Source of the DNA: HGM13233 sp964478515
GTDB taxonomy: Bacteria; Bacillota; Clostridia; Oscillospirales; Ruminococcaceae
Direction of reading: 5' to 3'
NCBI GenBank assembly: GCA_964478515.1
Contig: CAYZIL010000005.1
Span: forward strand, 1-64,000
DNA: 64,000 nt
Made by a program: the position numbers and the translations under genes. Within the stretch, counting starts at the first letter, position 1. Every line of letters begins with the position of its first letter. Of the stretch, positions 1 to 7,536 are shown in pieces. Below the pieces are notes generated by a model that did not search any database, was not told where the DNA came from, and was given only the letters and a program-made list of their open reading frames with translations.

Positions 1-1
1 G

Positions 2-73
2 ATGGACAAAGCTGAGCTAAAAACAAAAGTAGCGGAATATCTCAAAAGCAACAATTTGATCAAGGAGGAATAA
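2..73 (+). CDS. C-terminal end of an upstream gene, probably PTS EIIB
   Basis: An open frame enters from the left edge and ends at TAA (71-73), four bases before the ulaA-like gene. The visible tail is lysine- and glutamate-rich, as expected for a small soluble domain. In ascorbate-type phosphotransferase operons the EIIB subunit usually precedes EIIC, so an EIIB C-terminus is the likeliest reading. That rests on position only, because no catalytic motif is in view. Confidence 0.45.
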   Translation: MDKAELKTKVAEYLKSNNLIKEE

Positions 74-77
74 TCAA

Positions 78-1364
78 ATGACAGTTTTGAACGCAATAGT
101 GAGCTTTATTACCACCTACATATTCAACCAGCCCTTTGTGCTGCTTGGACTGGTGGCGATGCTCGGTCTTATCGTGCAGAAAAAGCCGGTGCAGGATGTT
201 ATTACCGGAACTGTAAAGACCAGCGTCGGTTATCTTATCCTTTCCCAGGGCACATCGCTGCTCGCCGGTATCGTCTTGCCCATAGCGACGATACTCAACA
301 AGGTGTTCGGCATTGAGGCGAGCGCTCCCGGAATGGGCACCGACGCCTTTACCGGCAGCTGGGCGTCGACCATCGCCATTATCATGGTCGTCGCATTCAT
401 AGTCAACCTGATACTTGCCCGACTCACGCCGCTTAAGTATGTATGGCTGACCGCGCACCAGACCTATTACATTATTTTTGTATACCTTGCAATATTGATA
501 GAAGTATTCCCCAACCCCAACAAGCTGGCGGTCATACTCATAGGTGGTCTGCTGTGCGGTATTTACTGCACTGTCTCCCCGGCGCTTGTGCAGCCCTTTA
601 TGCGCAAAGTCACCGGTACTGACGACATCGCTTATGCGCACACCACCTCTTTCGGCGTTATTATCGGCGCGCTCGTCGGCATTATTTTCAAGGGCAAAAA
701 GGACGAGAGTTCCGAAGACATCAAAATTCCGGCCTGCCTGACCTTCCTCAAGGACATTACCGTTTCGACGGCGTTGGTCATGACCGTGCTGTATATTATC
801 GGCGTCATCTGCGCCGGCCCGTCCTGGATAGTTGAGAACGTCAGCGGCGGCACCAACGCGTTTATCTACGCGCTCAGCCAGGGCTTCCTGTTCGGCGTCG
901 GCATCACCATAGTCCTCACCGGCGTCGGCATGATGATTGCCGAGATAACGGCCGCGTTCAAGGGCATTTCCGAAAAGATAGTGCCCAACGCCCGCCCGGC
1001 TCTCGACTGCCCGGTAGTCTTCAACTTTGCGCCGACAGCGGTCATGATAGGCTTCCTTTCCTGCCTTGGCACCGTTATTGTGTGCATGGTAATCTTCGGT
1101 GTGACCGGTTTCTACGCGCTGACCCCGCCGGTTATAACCACCTTCTTCGGCGGCGGCCCCGCCGGCGTCTTCGGCAACTCCACCGGCGGCTGGCGCGGTG
1201 CGCTTATAGCCGGTATCGTCGCCGGACTGCTGCTCTCATTCGGCCAGGCAATGACAGTTGCCGCGATGCAGACCACAGTTGCCGACTTTGCCCGCTGGTC
1301 GAACGATTTCGACTACTCGGTGTTCCCGCTCTTCTTCAAGCAGATTCTCAAGATTTTTGCCTGA
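78..1364 (+). CDS. ulaA: PTS ascorbate-type EIIC permease (UlaA family)
   Basis: The 428-residue polytopic protein has about ten to eleven hydrophobic segments. It would be the membrane channel of a phosphotransferase system that imports and phosphorylates L-ascorbate or a related sugar acid. Family-like features are the KTSVGYLILSQG segment (about residues 47-58), NARPALDCP (304-312) and the glycine-rich GNSTGGWRGA loop (366-375). The length is slightly below the roughly 465 residues of the E. coli protein. The ATG follows an AAGGAGGA site that overlaps the end of the preceding gene, so the two are co-transcribed. No EIIA or downstream ascorbate catabolic gene lies to the right, so the substrate is uncertain within the UlaA/SgaT family. 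Confidence 0.85.
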   Translation: MTVLNAIVSFITTYIFNQPFVLLGLVAMLGLIVQKKPVQDVITGTVKTSVGYLILSQGTSLLAGIVLPIATILNKVFGIEASAPGMGTDAFTGSWASTIAIIMVVAFIVNLILARLTPLKYVWLTAHQTYYIIFVYLAILIEVFPNPNKLAVILIGGLLCGIYCTVSPALVQPFMRKVTGTDDIAYAHTTSFGVIIGALVGIIFKGKKDESSEDIKIPACLTFLKDITVSTALVMTVLYIIGVICAGPSWIVENVSGGTNAFIYALSQGFLFGVGITIVLTGVGMMIAEITAAFKGISEKIVPNARPALDCPVVFNFAPTAVMIGFLSCLGTVIVCMVIFGVTGFYALTPPVITTFFGGGPAGVFGNSTGGWRGALIAGIVAGLLLSFGQAMTVAAMQTTVADFARWSNDFDYSVFPLFFKQILKIFA

Positions 1365-1403
1365 CGTCCACAGACAAGCTTCCCATCAAATATGACACGA
1401 CCG

Positions 1404-1436
1404 CCGCCGGCCGCCGCATTTTGCGGCGGCCGGCGG
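1404..1436 (+). terminator. Intrinsic terminator-like hairpin after the ulaA-like gene
   Basis: A perfect 14-bp GC-rich stem (1404-1417 with 1423-1436) encloses an ATTTT loop. The following T-tract is short, so termination may be moderate. Confidence 0.65.
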
Positions 1437-1477
1437 TTCGCACAAACTGAGTAAAATAAAAGCTATGCACAAAAAAT

Positions 1478-1506
1478 ATGGCGCTGCCCGCGCGGGCAAG
1501 CGCCAT
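1478..1506 (-). terminator. Terminator for the minus-strand small gene
   Basis: The stem ATGGCGCT...AGCGCCAT has an inner GCCC/GGGC pairing. Read on the minus strand it is followed by ATATTTTTTG, a good U-tract. It lies downstream of the riboswitch-controlled gene. Confidence 0.75.
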
Positions 1507-1592
1507 TGCCGTCTATTGCCGCGCCTGACCAAAGCCGCGCCCGGCTTGTGCCGCAGCTCAAAGGCGGCTGCCGCCGCCCCACAGCGCGAATA

Positions 1593-1910
1593 TTACCGCT
1601 TATTTGCGCTGTCGCAGCGCTCGAGATATTTCGGCAGTGAAACTGTTTCGTTGCCCTGCGCGTGGCTGAGCATCATGGACATGTGGTTGTTGAACGCCAC
1701 CTCGCGCAGTTGCTCGTGGACCGCATAGCAGGCGGTGGGGATTTCGACGTCGTCGTCGGTCTTGAACTTAGACGTGTAACGGATGTTGTCGGGGTCAACC
1801 GCTTGTCCGTCTGCAAAGGTGAAGCCTCTGTCGCGCAGGCTTTGCAGCATCAGACGGTTTTCCTGCCTGCTGCGGCAGACGACGTTGACCGGCTGGTGTT
1901 TTCTTCTCAT
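1593..1910 (-). CDS. Small protein of unknown function under riboswitch-like control
   Basis: The 105-residue protein is soluble and rich in charged and polar residues, with no signal peptide or membrane segment. I do not recognise a family. The start is the ATG at 1910, chosen because a GGGAGAG site lies 5 bases upstream. A longer frame reading back to 2006 would run through the terminator hairpin and is rejected. It stands alone, with its own promoter, a structured leader and a terminator on each side. The leader resembles SAM-sensing RNAs, so a link to methionine, SAM or methylation metabolism is a reasonable inference, but nothing in the protein itself shows it. Confidence 0.75.
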   Translation of the reverse strand: MRRKHQPVNVVCRSRQENRLMLQSLRDRGFTFADGQAVDPDNIRYTSKFKTDDDVEIPTACYAVHEQLREVAFNNHMSMMLSHAQGNETVSLPKYLERCDSANKR

Positions 1911-1951
1911 AGTTGCTCTCCCAAAAAATAAATATTCCACAAAGAGCAAAG

Positions 1952-1980
1952 GAAAAAGCCCATCGTGACGATGGGCTTTG
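1952..1980 (-). terminator. Attenuator (terminator arm of the SAM-like riboswitch)
   Basis: The minus-strand stem AAAGCCCATCG / CGATGGGCTTT has a TCA loop and is followed by TTTTTCC. It sits between the aptamer and the ribosome binding site, so it must be read through for expression. Its 5' arm (1967-1975) is exactly complementary over nine bases to the aptamer's 3' arm (1995-2003), giving a mutually exclusive antiterminator. Confidence 0.85.
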
Positions 1981-1988
1981 AGAAAACG

Positions 1989-2080
1989 CCTTGACCCATC
2001 GTCCAAGCTTTAGCACCTTACCGAAAGGGCAGGTTGCTGTGCGGTCACAGAGCTTGTCTCTCGCGCACTCTTTATGGTAG
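1989..2080 (-). promoter_or_regulatory. SAM-riboswitch-like aptamer (SAM-I/SAM-IV clan)
   Basis: The minus-strand RNA contains GAGUGC, GACAAGC, CAGCAACC, GGUAAGGUGCUAA and CGAUGGGU in the order expected of the SAM-I/IV family. A short P1 can form between ACCAU (2074-2078) and AUGGGU. Forming P1 would sequester GACGATGGG, release the terminator and switch the gene off at high SAM. The core blocks are seen directly. The ligand and the exact subclass are inferred from recall of the consensus. Confidence 0.75.
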
Positions 2081-2084
2081 TTGC

Positions 2085-2112
2085 ATTATAACACCGCCGG
2101 AAAAGTTGTCAA
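2085..2112 (-). promoter_or_regulatory. Promoter of the riboswitch-controlled small gene
   Basis: TTGACA (2112-2107) and TATAAT (2090-2085) are separated by 16 bases on the minus strand. The predicted start near 2078-2080 coincides with the first base of the aptamer. Confidence 0.85.
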
Positions 2113-2290
2113 TAGCAGCGGCGCTAAAAAAACTTTCCTGTATTTTAGCAGACGATAATAATATTGGAAAAGTGAAAAAATTGAGCCGAATGAATTTGTG
2201 ATATTGGCTGCATTGGCGAAATTGAAACAAAGCCGCGTTACCACACGCTTACCATACGCGAGAGGTCCTAAAAGATTTCAGGCAAAAGAA

Positions 2291-2331
2291 AAAAGTCCGA
2301 AAACCGCCGCATAGACGATTTTCGGACTTTT
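2291..2331 (-). terminator. Terminator downstream of tRNA-Pro
   Basis: A 13-bp inverted repeat AAAAGTCCGAAAA / TTTTCGGACTTTT surrounds a 15-nt loop. It lies just beyond the tRNA 3' end on the minus strand and ends in a T-run. Confidence 0.75.
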
Positions 2332-2334
2332 GCA

Positions 2335-2410
2335 TGGTCCGAGTGACAAGACTTGAACTTGCGGCCTCTTGACCCCCAGTCAAGCGCGCTACCAGCTGCG
2401 CCACACCCGG
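2335..2410 (-). tRNA. tRNA-Pro (anticodon GGG)
   Basis: The 76-nt cloverleaf reads on the minus strand. The acceptor stem is CCGGGTG / CACTCGG with discriminator A and an encoded CCA. The D-stem is GCGC/GCGC, the anticodon stem is CTTGA/TCAAG around the loop CTGGGGG (anticodon GGG, 2377-2375), and the T-loop is TTCAAGT. It decodes CCC and CCU. It is a single tRNA gene with its own promoter and terminator. Confidence 0.93.
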
Positions 2411-2425
2411 TTTGTAACGAAAGAT

Positions 2426-2454
2426 ATTTTAGCATACCGGCAGGGAAAAAGCAA
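2426..2454 (-). promoter_or_regulatory. Promoter of tRNA-Pro
   Basis: TTGCTT (2454-2449), a 17-base spacer and TAAAAT (2431-2426) lie just upstream of the tRNA on the minus strand. Confidence 0.65.
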
Positions 2455-2495
2455 CTACACTTGCGAATATATTTTTTATATTAATATAATTTACA

Positions 2496-2526
2496 TTGAA
2501 ATATGCGGGTGATTGTGCAATAATAT
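2496..2526 (+). promoter_or_regulatory. Possible promoter for the lipoprotein / LCP pair
   Basis: TTGAAA (2496-2501) is followed by AATAAT/TAATAT (2519-2526) at 17-19 bases in an AT-rich stretch. A small hairpin ACCGGC / GCCGGT follows at 2534-2551, before the ribosome binding site. Confidence 0.5.
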
Positions 2527-2581
2527 ATCGGAAACCGGCAGCGAGCCGGTAATTTCGTTTGCCTGCGAGCGAGGATCGCTG

Positions 2582-3094
2582 ATGAATAAAAAAGCCATTA
2601 CTGTTTTAGTGTTTATAATTGTCGCCGTTTCTATATTCAGCGGGTGCACGAATCGCTGGCACGACGAGGAGCTGGGTATTTCAATAAAAGTGCCGTCGGG
2701 AGCTGTCGTCGACAGCAGCGACAGCCAGGGCATGGTCTATATTTATCCGCAGGGCGAGGGAATACCGTATGTGATGGTAATCCGTTACGCCGTTCCGGAC
2801 ATTGACGGTTTTTTCGAGTCGCTGAATGTGTTGATGAAGACGCACTATGCCGACGCAAATTTGACTGTCGGCGAGCGTTACGAAGACACCATGGGCGGCC
2901 GCAGTGTGCAGTGCATAACCTACACCTACACTGTGCAGGCTAACACTGTGCGCGACACCCGCGCGGTTTTTTTGGTAAACGGCTGGCTGTATATGTTCGG
3001 CTCGAAAGACATACCGGCGCAAGGACAGGACATGTCGGAATTGCTGGCCTACACAATTGAGAATTTTGAAGCCGTAGGAGACGCCAACTCCTAA
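2582..3094 (+). CDS. Small predicted lipoprotein
   Basis: The 170-residue protein begins with a lysine pair, a hydrophobic stretch and a lipobox ending IFSGC (Cys22), so it should be lipid-anchored on the outer face of the membrane. The remaining roughly 148 residues look like a single alpha/beta domain with several tyrosines and no catalytic motif I can name. The internal ATG at 2582 was chosen because the signal peptide starts there and GAGCGAGG precedes it. The frame open from 2513 would add 23 residues that do not fit a signal peptide. It lies 35 bases upstream of the LCP gene and is probably co-transcribed with it. Function unknown. Confidence 0.8.
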   Translation: MNKKAITVLVFIIVAVSIFSGCTNRWHDEELGISIKVPSGAVVDSSDSQGMVYIYPQGEGIPYVMVIRYAVPDIDGFFESLNVLMKTHYADANLTVGERYEDTMGGRSVQCITYTYTVQANTVRDTRAVFLVNGWLYMFGSKDIPAQGQDMSELLAYTIENFEAVGDANS

Positions 3095-3129
3095 GCGGGT
3101 ATGGCGCGCAAATATTAATTGGAGAGCAA

Positions 3130-4701
3130 ATGAGCAGGACCCGAAAGACAAAAAGATACAAAAAAGCGCCCAAGGCGCGTCTGCCGCTCAGTGAGGTAAT
3201 GCTGGCGGTACAAATAGTGCTGAGCGTTTTATTTATTATCTGTCTGGGCAGCTTTGACGTGCTGCCGGACAAGTACTTTATTCCGGTGTGCGCAGTTATT
3301 GGCGTGCTGTGTTTGCTGTCGCTGATACTTTGTCTCGCGCGGCGCTCGGGCAAAAGGATGGCCGGCTTTGCGCTGAGCCTGGTGGCAGTGGCCGCAATGG
3401 TGACCGGAATGTACTACATCACGCAAATTTCAGGCGCAATGCAGCAGATATCGACCGAGGGCGAGAGCTACGAGGTAATTTCGCTGGTGGTGCTCAACGA
3501 CAGCAAATATGAAAGCGAGAGCGACATCACCGCCGCCGCCGGCAATTTGACGCTGGGCGTGCGCGAGCTTATTGACACGGACAATACCGAATATGCGCTC
3601 AAAGAAATTAATGACAAAATAGGCAACAAATTCGAAAGCACCAGCTATGTCTCGTTTGACGATATGGCAAACGCGCTGTATAACGGCGAGGTTAACATGC
3701 TGCTGCTCAACGAAAAGTTCTTTACAATAATTGACGAGCACTTCAGCACGTTTGTTGATGACACGCGAATAATATACCGCGTCAAGCGCGTTGTTGAGTC
3801 CGGCTCGCAAACTGCGCAGAGCAGCGACATTACCACCAAACCCTTTGCCGTTTACATTACCGGCATGGACAATTACGGCGACATAGACAATACCGGCTGT
3901 TCGGACGTGAATATGCTCATAGTCGTCGACCCTGTCAACAAAGAGGTGCTGCTTGTCAGTATACCGCGCGACTATTATGTGGCCATTGAGGGCGACTCGA
4001 GCAAAATGGACAAGCTGACCCACACGGGCGCCTACGGCGTAGATTGCTCGGTAAGCACTATTGAGGCGCTTTTCGGCATTAGTATAGAGTACCATGTCAA
4101 GGTCAACTTTACGTCAGTGCTGGAGATTGTCGACGCGCTCGGTGGAATTTCGGTTGAGTCTGACGCCACGTTTACCAGCGGTCTGGGCTCGCGCAACGAC
4201 ACCTACTATTTCGTTGAGGGCATGAACCAGATGGACGGCGCGCAGGCCCTGGCATTTGCCCGCGAGCGCATGGCGTTTACAGACGGCGACCTGGCCCGCG
4301 GCCGTCACCAGGAAGCGGTGGTGAAGGGCATAATAGCAAAGGTAATTTCTCCGGCAATAATCACGAACTTTTCCGGTGTGCTCAGCGCCGTAGTCAACAG
4401 CGTTTCCACCAATATGACGGTCGACATGATGACGTCGTTTTTGCAAATGCAGCTTACGGACATGGCCGCTTGGGATATTCGGTCAATATCGCTTGACGGC
4501 ACCGGCGCTTACCGGTACACCTATTCCTACGGTTCCTCCGAGCTCTATGTCATGATGCCCGACGAGGAGCTGTTGGCCTCGACAATTACCGAAATAAACA
4601 CTATACTCAACGGCGCGGCCGATGACGCCGCCGGCGGAAATGCGACGCTTGCGTTGGGAAGCTCCTATACCGGAAAAGATACGATTGCGCCCGCCGCATA
4701 A
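3130..4701 (+). CDS. LytR-CpsA-Psr (LCP) family cell-wall glycopolymer ligase
   Basis: The 523-residue protein has a basic cytoplasmic start, three predicted membrane segments (about 23-42, 50-70, 78-97) and an external region carrying an LCP domain (about 245-410). Visible LCP hallmarks are the SIPRDYYV segment (about 276-283), VNFTSVLEIVDALGG, and the ARERMAFTDGDLARGRHQ block with its arginine cluster (about 377-395). LCP proteins transfer undecaprenyl-linked anionic polymers or polysaccharides to peptidoglycan. A region of about 130 residues between the last TM and the LCP domain resembles the accessory domain of many clostridial LCPs. The start is supported by GGAGAG 7 bases upstream. The polymer transferred cannot be told from the sequence. 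Confidence 0.88.
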   Translation: MSRTRKTKRYKKAPKARLPLSEVMLAVQIVLSVLFIICLGSFDVLPDKYFIPVCAVIGVLCLLSLILCLARRSGKRMAGFALSLVAVAAMVTGMYYITQISGAMQQISTEGESYEVISLVVLNDSKYESESDITAAAGNLTLGVRELIDTDNTEYALKEINDKIGNKFESTSYVSFDDMANALYNGEVNMLLLNEKFFTIIDEHFSTFVDDTRIIYRVKRVVESGSQTAQSSDITTKPFAVYITGMDNYGDIDNTGCSDVNMLIVVDPVNKEVLLVSIPRDYYVAIEGDSSKMDKLTHTGAYGVDCSVSTIEALFGISIEYHVKVNFTSVLEIVDALGGISVESDATFTSGLGSRNDTYYFVEGMNQMDGAQALAFARERMAFTDGDLARGRHQEAVVKGIIAKVISPAIITNFSGVLSAVVNSVSTNMTVDMMTSFLQMQLTDMAAWDIRSISLDGTGAYRYTYSYGSSELYVMMPDEELLASTITEINTILNGAADDAAGGNATLALGSSYTGKDTIAPAA

Positions 4702-4775
4702 TTTCTGTATACTGCACACTTCCAATTTTTGTGTGTATGTGTTAAAATTAAACCACTAAAACGGAGGTAATTATT

Positions 4776-5126
4776 ATGGACAGAGAGAAACTCCATGCCG
4801 CTATCGACGAGGTCCTTGACAAGACCGAGGACGCGTATAACTTCGTCAAGGAATTCGCTGAGGACAAAATTGACGACCTCAAAGATAAGTACGGCGACGA
4901 TTACGAAAATGTCAAAACCAAAATCGGCGTCACTTACAACGAGATTAAGGACAAGTCCGGCGAGAAATACTCCGAGCTTAAGGCGAAATACGGCCCCAAG
5001 GTAGACGAGTTTGTCGACACCTACAAGGGTAAGCTGGAGCAGATACGCAAAGAGACGGCTGAAAAAGAAGAGTGCGAAGACGACAAGTGCTGCTGTAGCG
5101 ACAAGGATTGCGGCTGCGACAAATAA
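4776..5126 (+). CDS. Amphipathic 11-mer-repeat protein with cysteine-rich tail
   Basis: The 116-residue, highly charged protein has no signal peptide. From about residue 28 to 92 it can be written as consecutive 11-residue units such as GDDYENVKTKI, GVTYNEIKDKS, GEKYSELKAKY and GPKVDEFVDTY. That pattern is typical of long amphipathic helices, as in LEA group 3, apolipoprotein or synuclein-like proteins. The last 19 residues hold six cysteines (C, CCC, C, C) among acidic and lysine residues, suggesting metal binding or redox chemistry. The start follows ACGGAGG, and a strong terminator follows. I recognise no named family, so a membrane- or envelope-stress role is inference. Confidence 0.78.
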   Translation: MDREKLHAAIDEVLDKTEDAYNFVKEFAEDKIDDLKDKYGDDYENVKTKIGVTYNEIKDKSGEKYSELKAKYGPKVDEFVDTYKGKLEQIRKETAEKEECEDDKCCCSDKDCGCDK

Positions 5127-5155
5127 GACCGAATCAGATTCAAAAGCATACCGAA

Positions 5156-5184
5156 AGCGGCTGGTTGTTCCAGCCGCTTTTTTT
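5156..5184 (+). terminator. Intrinsic terminator
   Basis: The stem AGCGGCTGG / CCAGCCGCT has a TTGTT loop and is followed by seven T. It ends the 11-mer-repeat gene. Confidence 0.9.
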
Positions 5185-5186
5185 AC

Positions 5187-5215
5187 TATACAAAACGTGT
5201 CATTATATGTATAAT
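5187..5215 (+). promoter_or_regulatory. Possible promoter for the 5247 lipoprotein gene
   Basis: TATAAT (5210-5215) follows a weak TATACA (5187-5192) at 17 bases, directly after the preceding terminator. Confidence 0.5.
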
Positions 5216-5246
5216 ATAGGAACAATATGACTTCAGGAGCGCAAAA

Positions 5247-6398
5247 ATGAAAACAATTATTAAAAAAATATTAGTAATCGCACTGGTGCTTACTCTGCTC
5301 ATGTCATGCTCAAGCTGCAAAAAGCTGAGCGGTTCTTTTGTCTGGTGGGACCCGTTTGGACTGTTTGAACACGAGGAAAACGGCTTCAGCAACCGGGGAA
5401 CGCAGATACAAGTCACCGAGGCGAGTGTGCCGTCGCTGCAGACGTCTGTATACGACGGGGGCTATTTTTCAATTGAGCTGCCAGTCGGCTGGGTCATTCA
5501 GACCGGCGGTCAGTACGCGTCGTTTTGTCTGCGCGCCTACGACCCGAACTGCCCCAGCAGGCAGATATTCTATTTCGGCAAGCTTGAGCCGTTTATGAAA
5601 TCTGTCGGCGCGCGTCAGGTGTTCGAGTACTATTACAGCATGACACACGAGCCCACCTCGCTGTACTTTTCTACGGCGATAGTGCTTGACCCGGCGACTG
5701 TGCCGAATTTTTACATGCAATTTTCACAAATTGAAAGCTATGCCCACGCGCTGGGCGAGACCTACGACTTTCCGAATCTCAATGATTTTCAAGCATTTGA
5801 AAGCATGCCGTTCAACTCTCCGTTCGCGAGCATTGCGTTGGACGACACCATTCTGCGCGCATATTTGACGGGAGAGAACGGCGACGCCTGCGAGGGTATG
5901 TTCAGCGCCACTATCGTCAGCCCGGGTACAAATTACAACGCCGGCTACGACACGGCTCCGCTCAAGGTTTACAACGCCATGGGCGTAATGGCGCCGGTCG
6001 GTGAGTTCTGCTGGCTGGAGCAGACGCTGTGCCGCTGTGTGTCGAGTCTCACCTTCAGCGAGGAATACGTACAGCAGGGGATAGCGCTGTCCAACTGGGA
6101 GACGCAAGTGGCGCTGTCAATATCGCAGCAGCTGTCGGCGGCCTACGACTCCTACAACTCCGCGTGGAGCGCCCGCAACCAGACCTACGACACGCTCTCG
6201 CAGCAGTACAGCGACGCGACGCTCGGCTACGACCGCGTTGTCGACTCCGAGACCGGCAGCGTCTACCGCATTCCCGTCGGCAGCTACAGCACCTACGACA
6301 GCAACCGCTACGAATACAACAACCCCAATTTGCAGCTGCTGGGGCAGGACGACTATTATAATTACGCGCAGCCAATAGAGGGCTACTTGGCTTTTTAG
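5247..6398 (+). CDS. Predicted lipoprotein with tyrosine-rich C-terminus
   Basis: The 383-residue protein starts with a lysine-rich signal peptide and a lipobox LMSC (Cys21). The central part (about 60-270) is a globular domain with no recognised catalytic motif. The C-terminal third is rich in Tyr, Ser, Gln and Asn and looks partly helical and then disordered. The ATG follows an AGGAG site. It precedes a multi-pass membrane protein by 57 bases and may be transcribed with it. Function unknown. Extracellular attachment is supported by the lipobox. Confidence 0.8.
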   Translation: MKTIIKKILVIALVLTLLMSCSSCKKLSGSFVWWDPFGLFEHEENGFSNRGTQIQVTEASVPSLQTSVYDGGYFSIELPVGWVIQTGGQYASFCLRAYDPNCPSRQIFYFGKLEPFMKSVGARQVFEYYYSMTHEPTSLYFSTAIVLDPATVPNFYMQFSQIESYAHALGETYDFPNLNDFQAFESMPFNSPFASIALDDTILRAYLTGENGDACEGMFSATIVSPGTNYNAGYDTAPLKVYNAMGVMAPVGEFCWLEQTLCRCVSSLTFSEEYVQQGIALSNWETQVALSISQQLSAAYDSYNSAWSARNQTYDTLSQQYSDATLGYDRVVDSETGSVYRIPVGSYSTYDSNRYEYNNPNLQLLGQDDYYNYAQPIEGYLAF

Positions 6399-6455
6399 CG
6401 TTGACAGCGCAAAAAGATAGACAGCAAAAACTAGAGAAGACAGGGAGAAATAATT

Positions 6456-7187
6456 ATGGCCAAAAAACAGATAGACCCGTCGGAACGCAAATTTGTCGAC
6501 GTCAATGCCGACAAAAAGGACGCGGTCACCGTCGGCAAACCGGCGGAAAAGAGCGCGCCGGCGCCGGCAGGGCACAACAATAAGGACACCGGCCTTCGCA
6601 TAGTCGCGTTTGTAATGTGGGCGCTGGCAATAGCGTGCGAGGTGCTGGCAATATTGTTGCTCAGCGGTGAGCTCTACATCCCGGGAGACAGCACCGTTTA
6701 CCTGATTATCGGCATAGTCGCAGACCTTATTTTCGTCGTCATCGGCTCGCTGCTTTGGAAAAAGGCCAACCGCATTGACCCGGCCTCTAAGTCCGAAAAG
6801 GTGCGCTTTTTCATTCAGAGCCAGCTGGGCGTAATAATGAGCATCGTCGCCTTTTTGCCGCTGGTAATTGTGCTGCTCAAGGACAAAGACCTGGCGCCGA
6901 AGACGAAAAAGATTGTTAGCGTCATTGCCGTCGTCGCGCTGTTGGCGGCCGCGGCGCTGTCAATAGACTTTAACCCGCCCTCTCAGGAGGACTTGCAAGC
7001 GGCGCAGCAACAAGCGCAGGCCGTTAACGACGGCACAGTGTACTGGACGCGCTTTGGGCACTCGTACCACCTTGACCCCAACTGCCAGACGCTACTGCAC
7101 TCGGAATATGTCTACAGCGGCAGTGTCGAGCAGGCCTTTGAGGCCAACCGCACCGACCCGTGCAACTATTGCGCCGGCGGCAACTGA
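6456..7187 (+). CDS. Four-TM membrane protein with a C-terminal His/Cys metal-binding-like motif
   Basis: The 243-residue protein has a polar N-terminus and four predicted membrane helices (about 48-70, 81-101, 124-141, 153-170). A C-terminal segment contains YHLDPNC (His205, Cys210) and PCNYC (Cys236, Cys239). The spacing H-x4-C ... C-x2-C resembles the small domain found at the end of many Gram-positive surface or nuclease proteins (pattern YH..DC....A...G..PC..C), thought to bind zinc. The start is the ATG at 6456 after GGGAGA. It lies downstream of a lipoprotein and upstream of a terminator. No enzymatic function can be assigned. Confidence 0.78.
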   Translation: MAKKQIDPSERKFVDVNADKKDAVTVGKPAEKSAPAPAGHNNKDTGLRIVAFVMWALAIACEVLAILLLSGELYIPGDSTVYLIIGIVADLIFVVIGSLLWKKANRIDPASKSEKVRFFIQSQLGVIMSIVAFLPLVIVLLKDKDLAPKTKKIVSVIAVVALLAAAALSIDFNPPSQEDLQAAQQQAQAVNDGTVYWTRFGHSYHLDPNCQTLLHSEYVYSGSVEQAFEANRTDPCNYCAGGN

Positions 7188-7204
7188 ACCGGCAAAAAAG
7201 AATG

Positions 7205-7242
7205 AAAAAATGCCCCTGCGCGGCAAGCGCGGGGGCATTTTG
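7205..7242 (+). terminator. Intrinsic terminator
   Basis: The stem AAAATGCCCC...GGGGGCATTTT contains an inner GCGC/GCGC pairing. It lies 18 bases after the membrane-protein stop codon. Confidence 0.85.
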
Positions 7243-7295
7243 CACTGGTACAGACAAAATAGTTAGTGGTATTGCACAAATACCAATTTTCGGTC

Positions 7296-7324
7296 TTGAC
7301 AAACTAATAGGGTTTATATATATT
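7296..7324 (+). promoter_or_regulatory. Promoter of the potABCD operon
   Basis: TTGACA (7296-7301), a 17-base spacer and TATATT (7319-7324). The predicted start near 7331 marks the beginning of the structured leader. Confidence 0.8.
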
Positions 7325-7331
7325 AGTCTCA

Positions 7332-7530
7332 TTGCGCATATCACGCAAAAAACCCGGTGTTTCGACCTGCGACTGTAATCGGCAACAGCCGATGTAACAA
7401 ACCTTTTGCGGGGTCACAGGAAGAACGCCGACCGTCAGGATGCCGCTAAGGACAGTTCCGCGCTTTAGGCGTGGGCCGGACTGCCCGCGGCAGCCGAAAA
7501 GGCGGCACCCAAATAACCGCAAAGGGGATT
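7332..7530 (+). promoter_or_regulatory. Structured leader of potABCD, cobalamin-riboswitch-like
   Basis: About 200 nt of untranslated leader precede potA. In order it holds GGTG...GACC, GCGACTGTAA (from 7369), a hairpin ATCGGC/GCCGAT (7378-7393), GTCACAGG, GAAG and CCGTCAGGATGCC (ending about 7444). These recall the cobalamin-aptamer core: CUGU pairs with ACAG, and GUCAGGAUxCC forms the closing strand. A short P1 can form with GCGCAT (7334-7339). CCTTTTGCGG (7402-7411) can pair with CCGCAAAGG (7517-7525), which covers the Shine-Dalgarno site of potA. The structure is strongly suggested. The ligand is a hypothesis. Confidence 0.55.
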
Positions 7531-7536
7531 TTTCTT

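Noticed and set aside
7471..7536. Upstream extension of PotA
   Set aside because: The frame is open but lies in the structured leader. The real start has a Shine-Dalgarno site and begins at the conserved family N-terminus.
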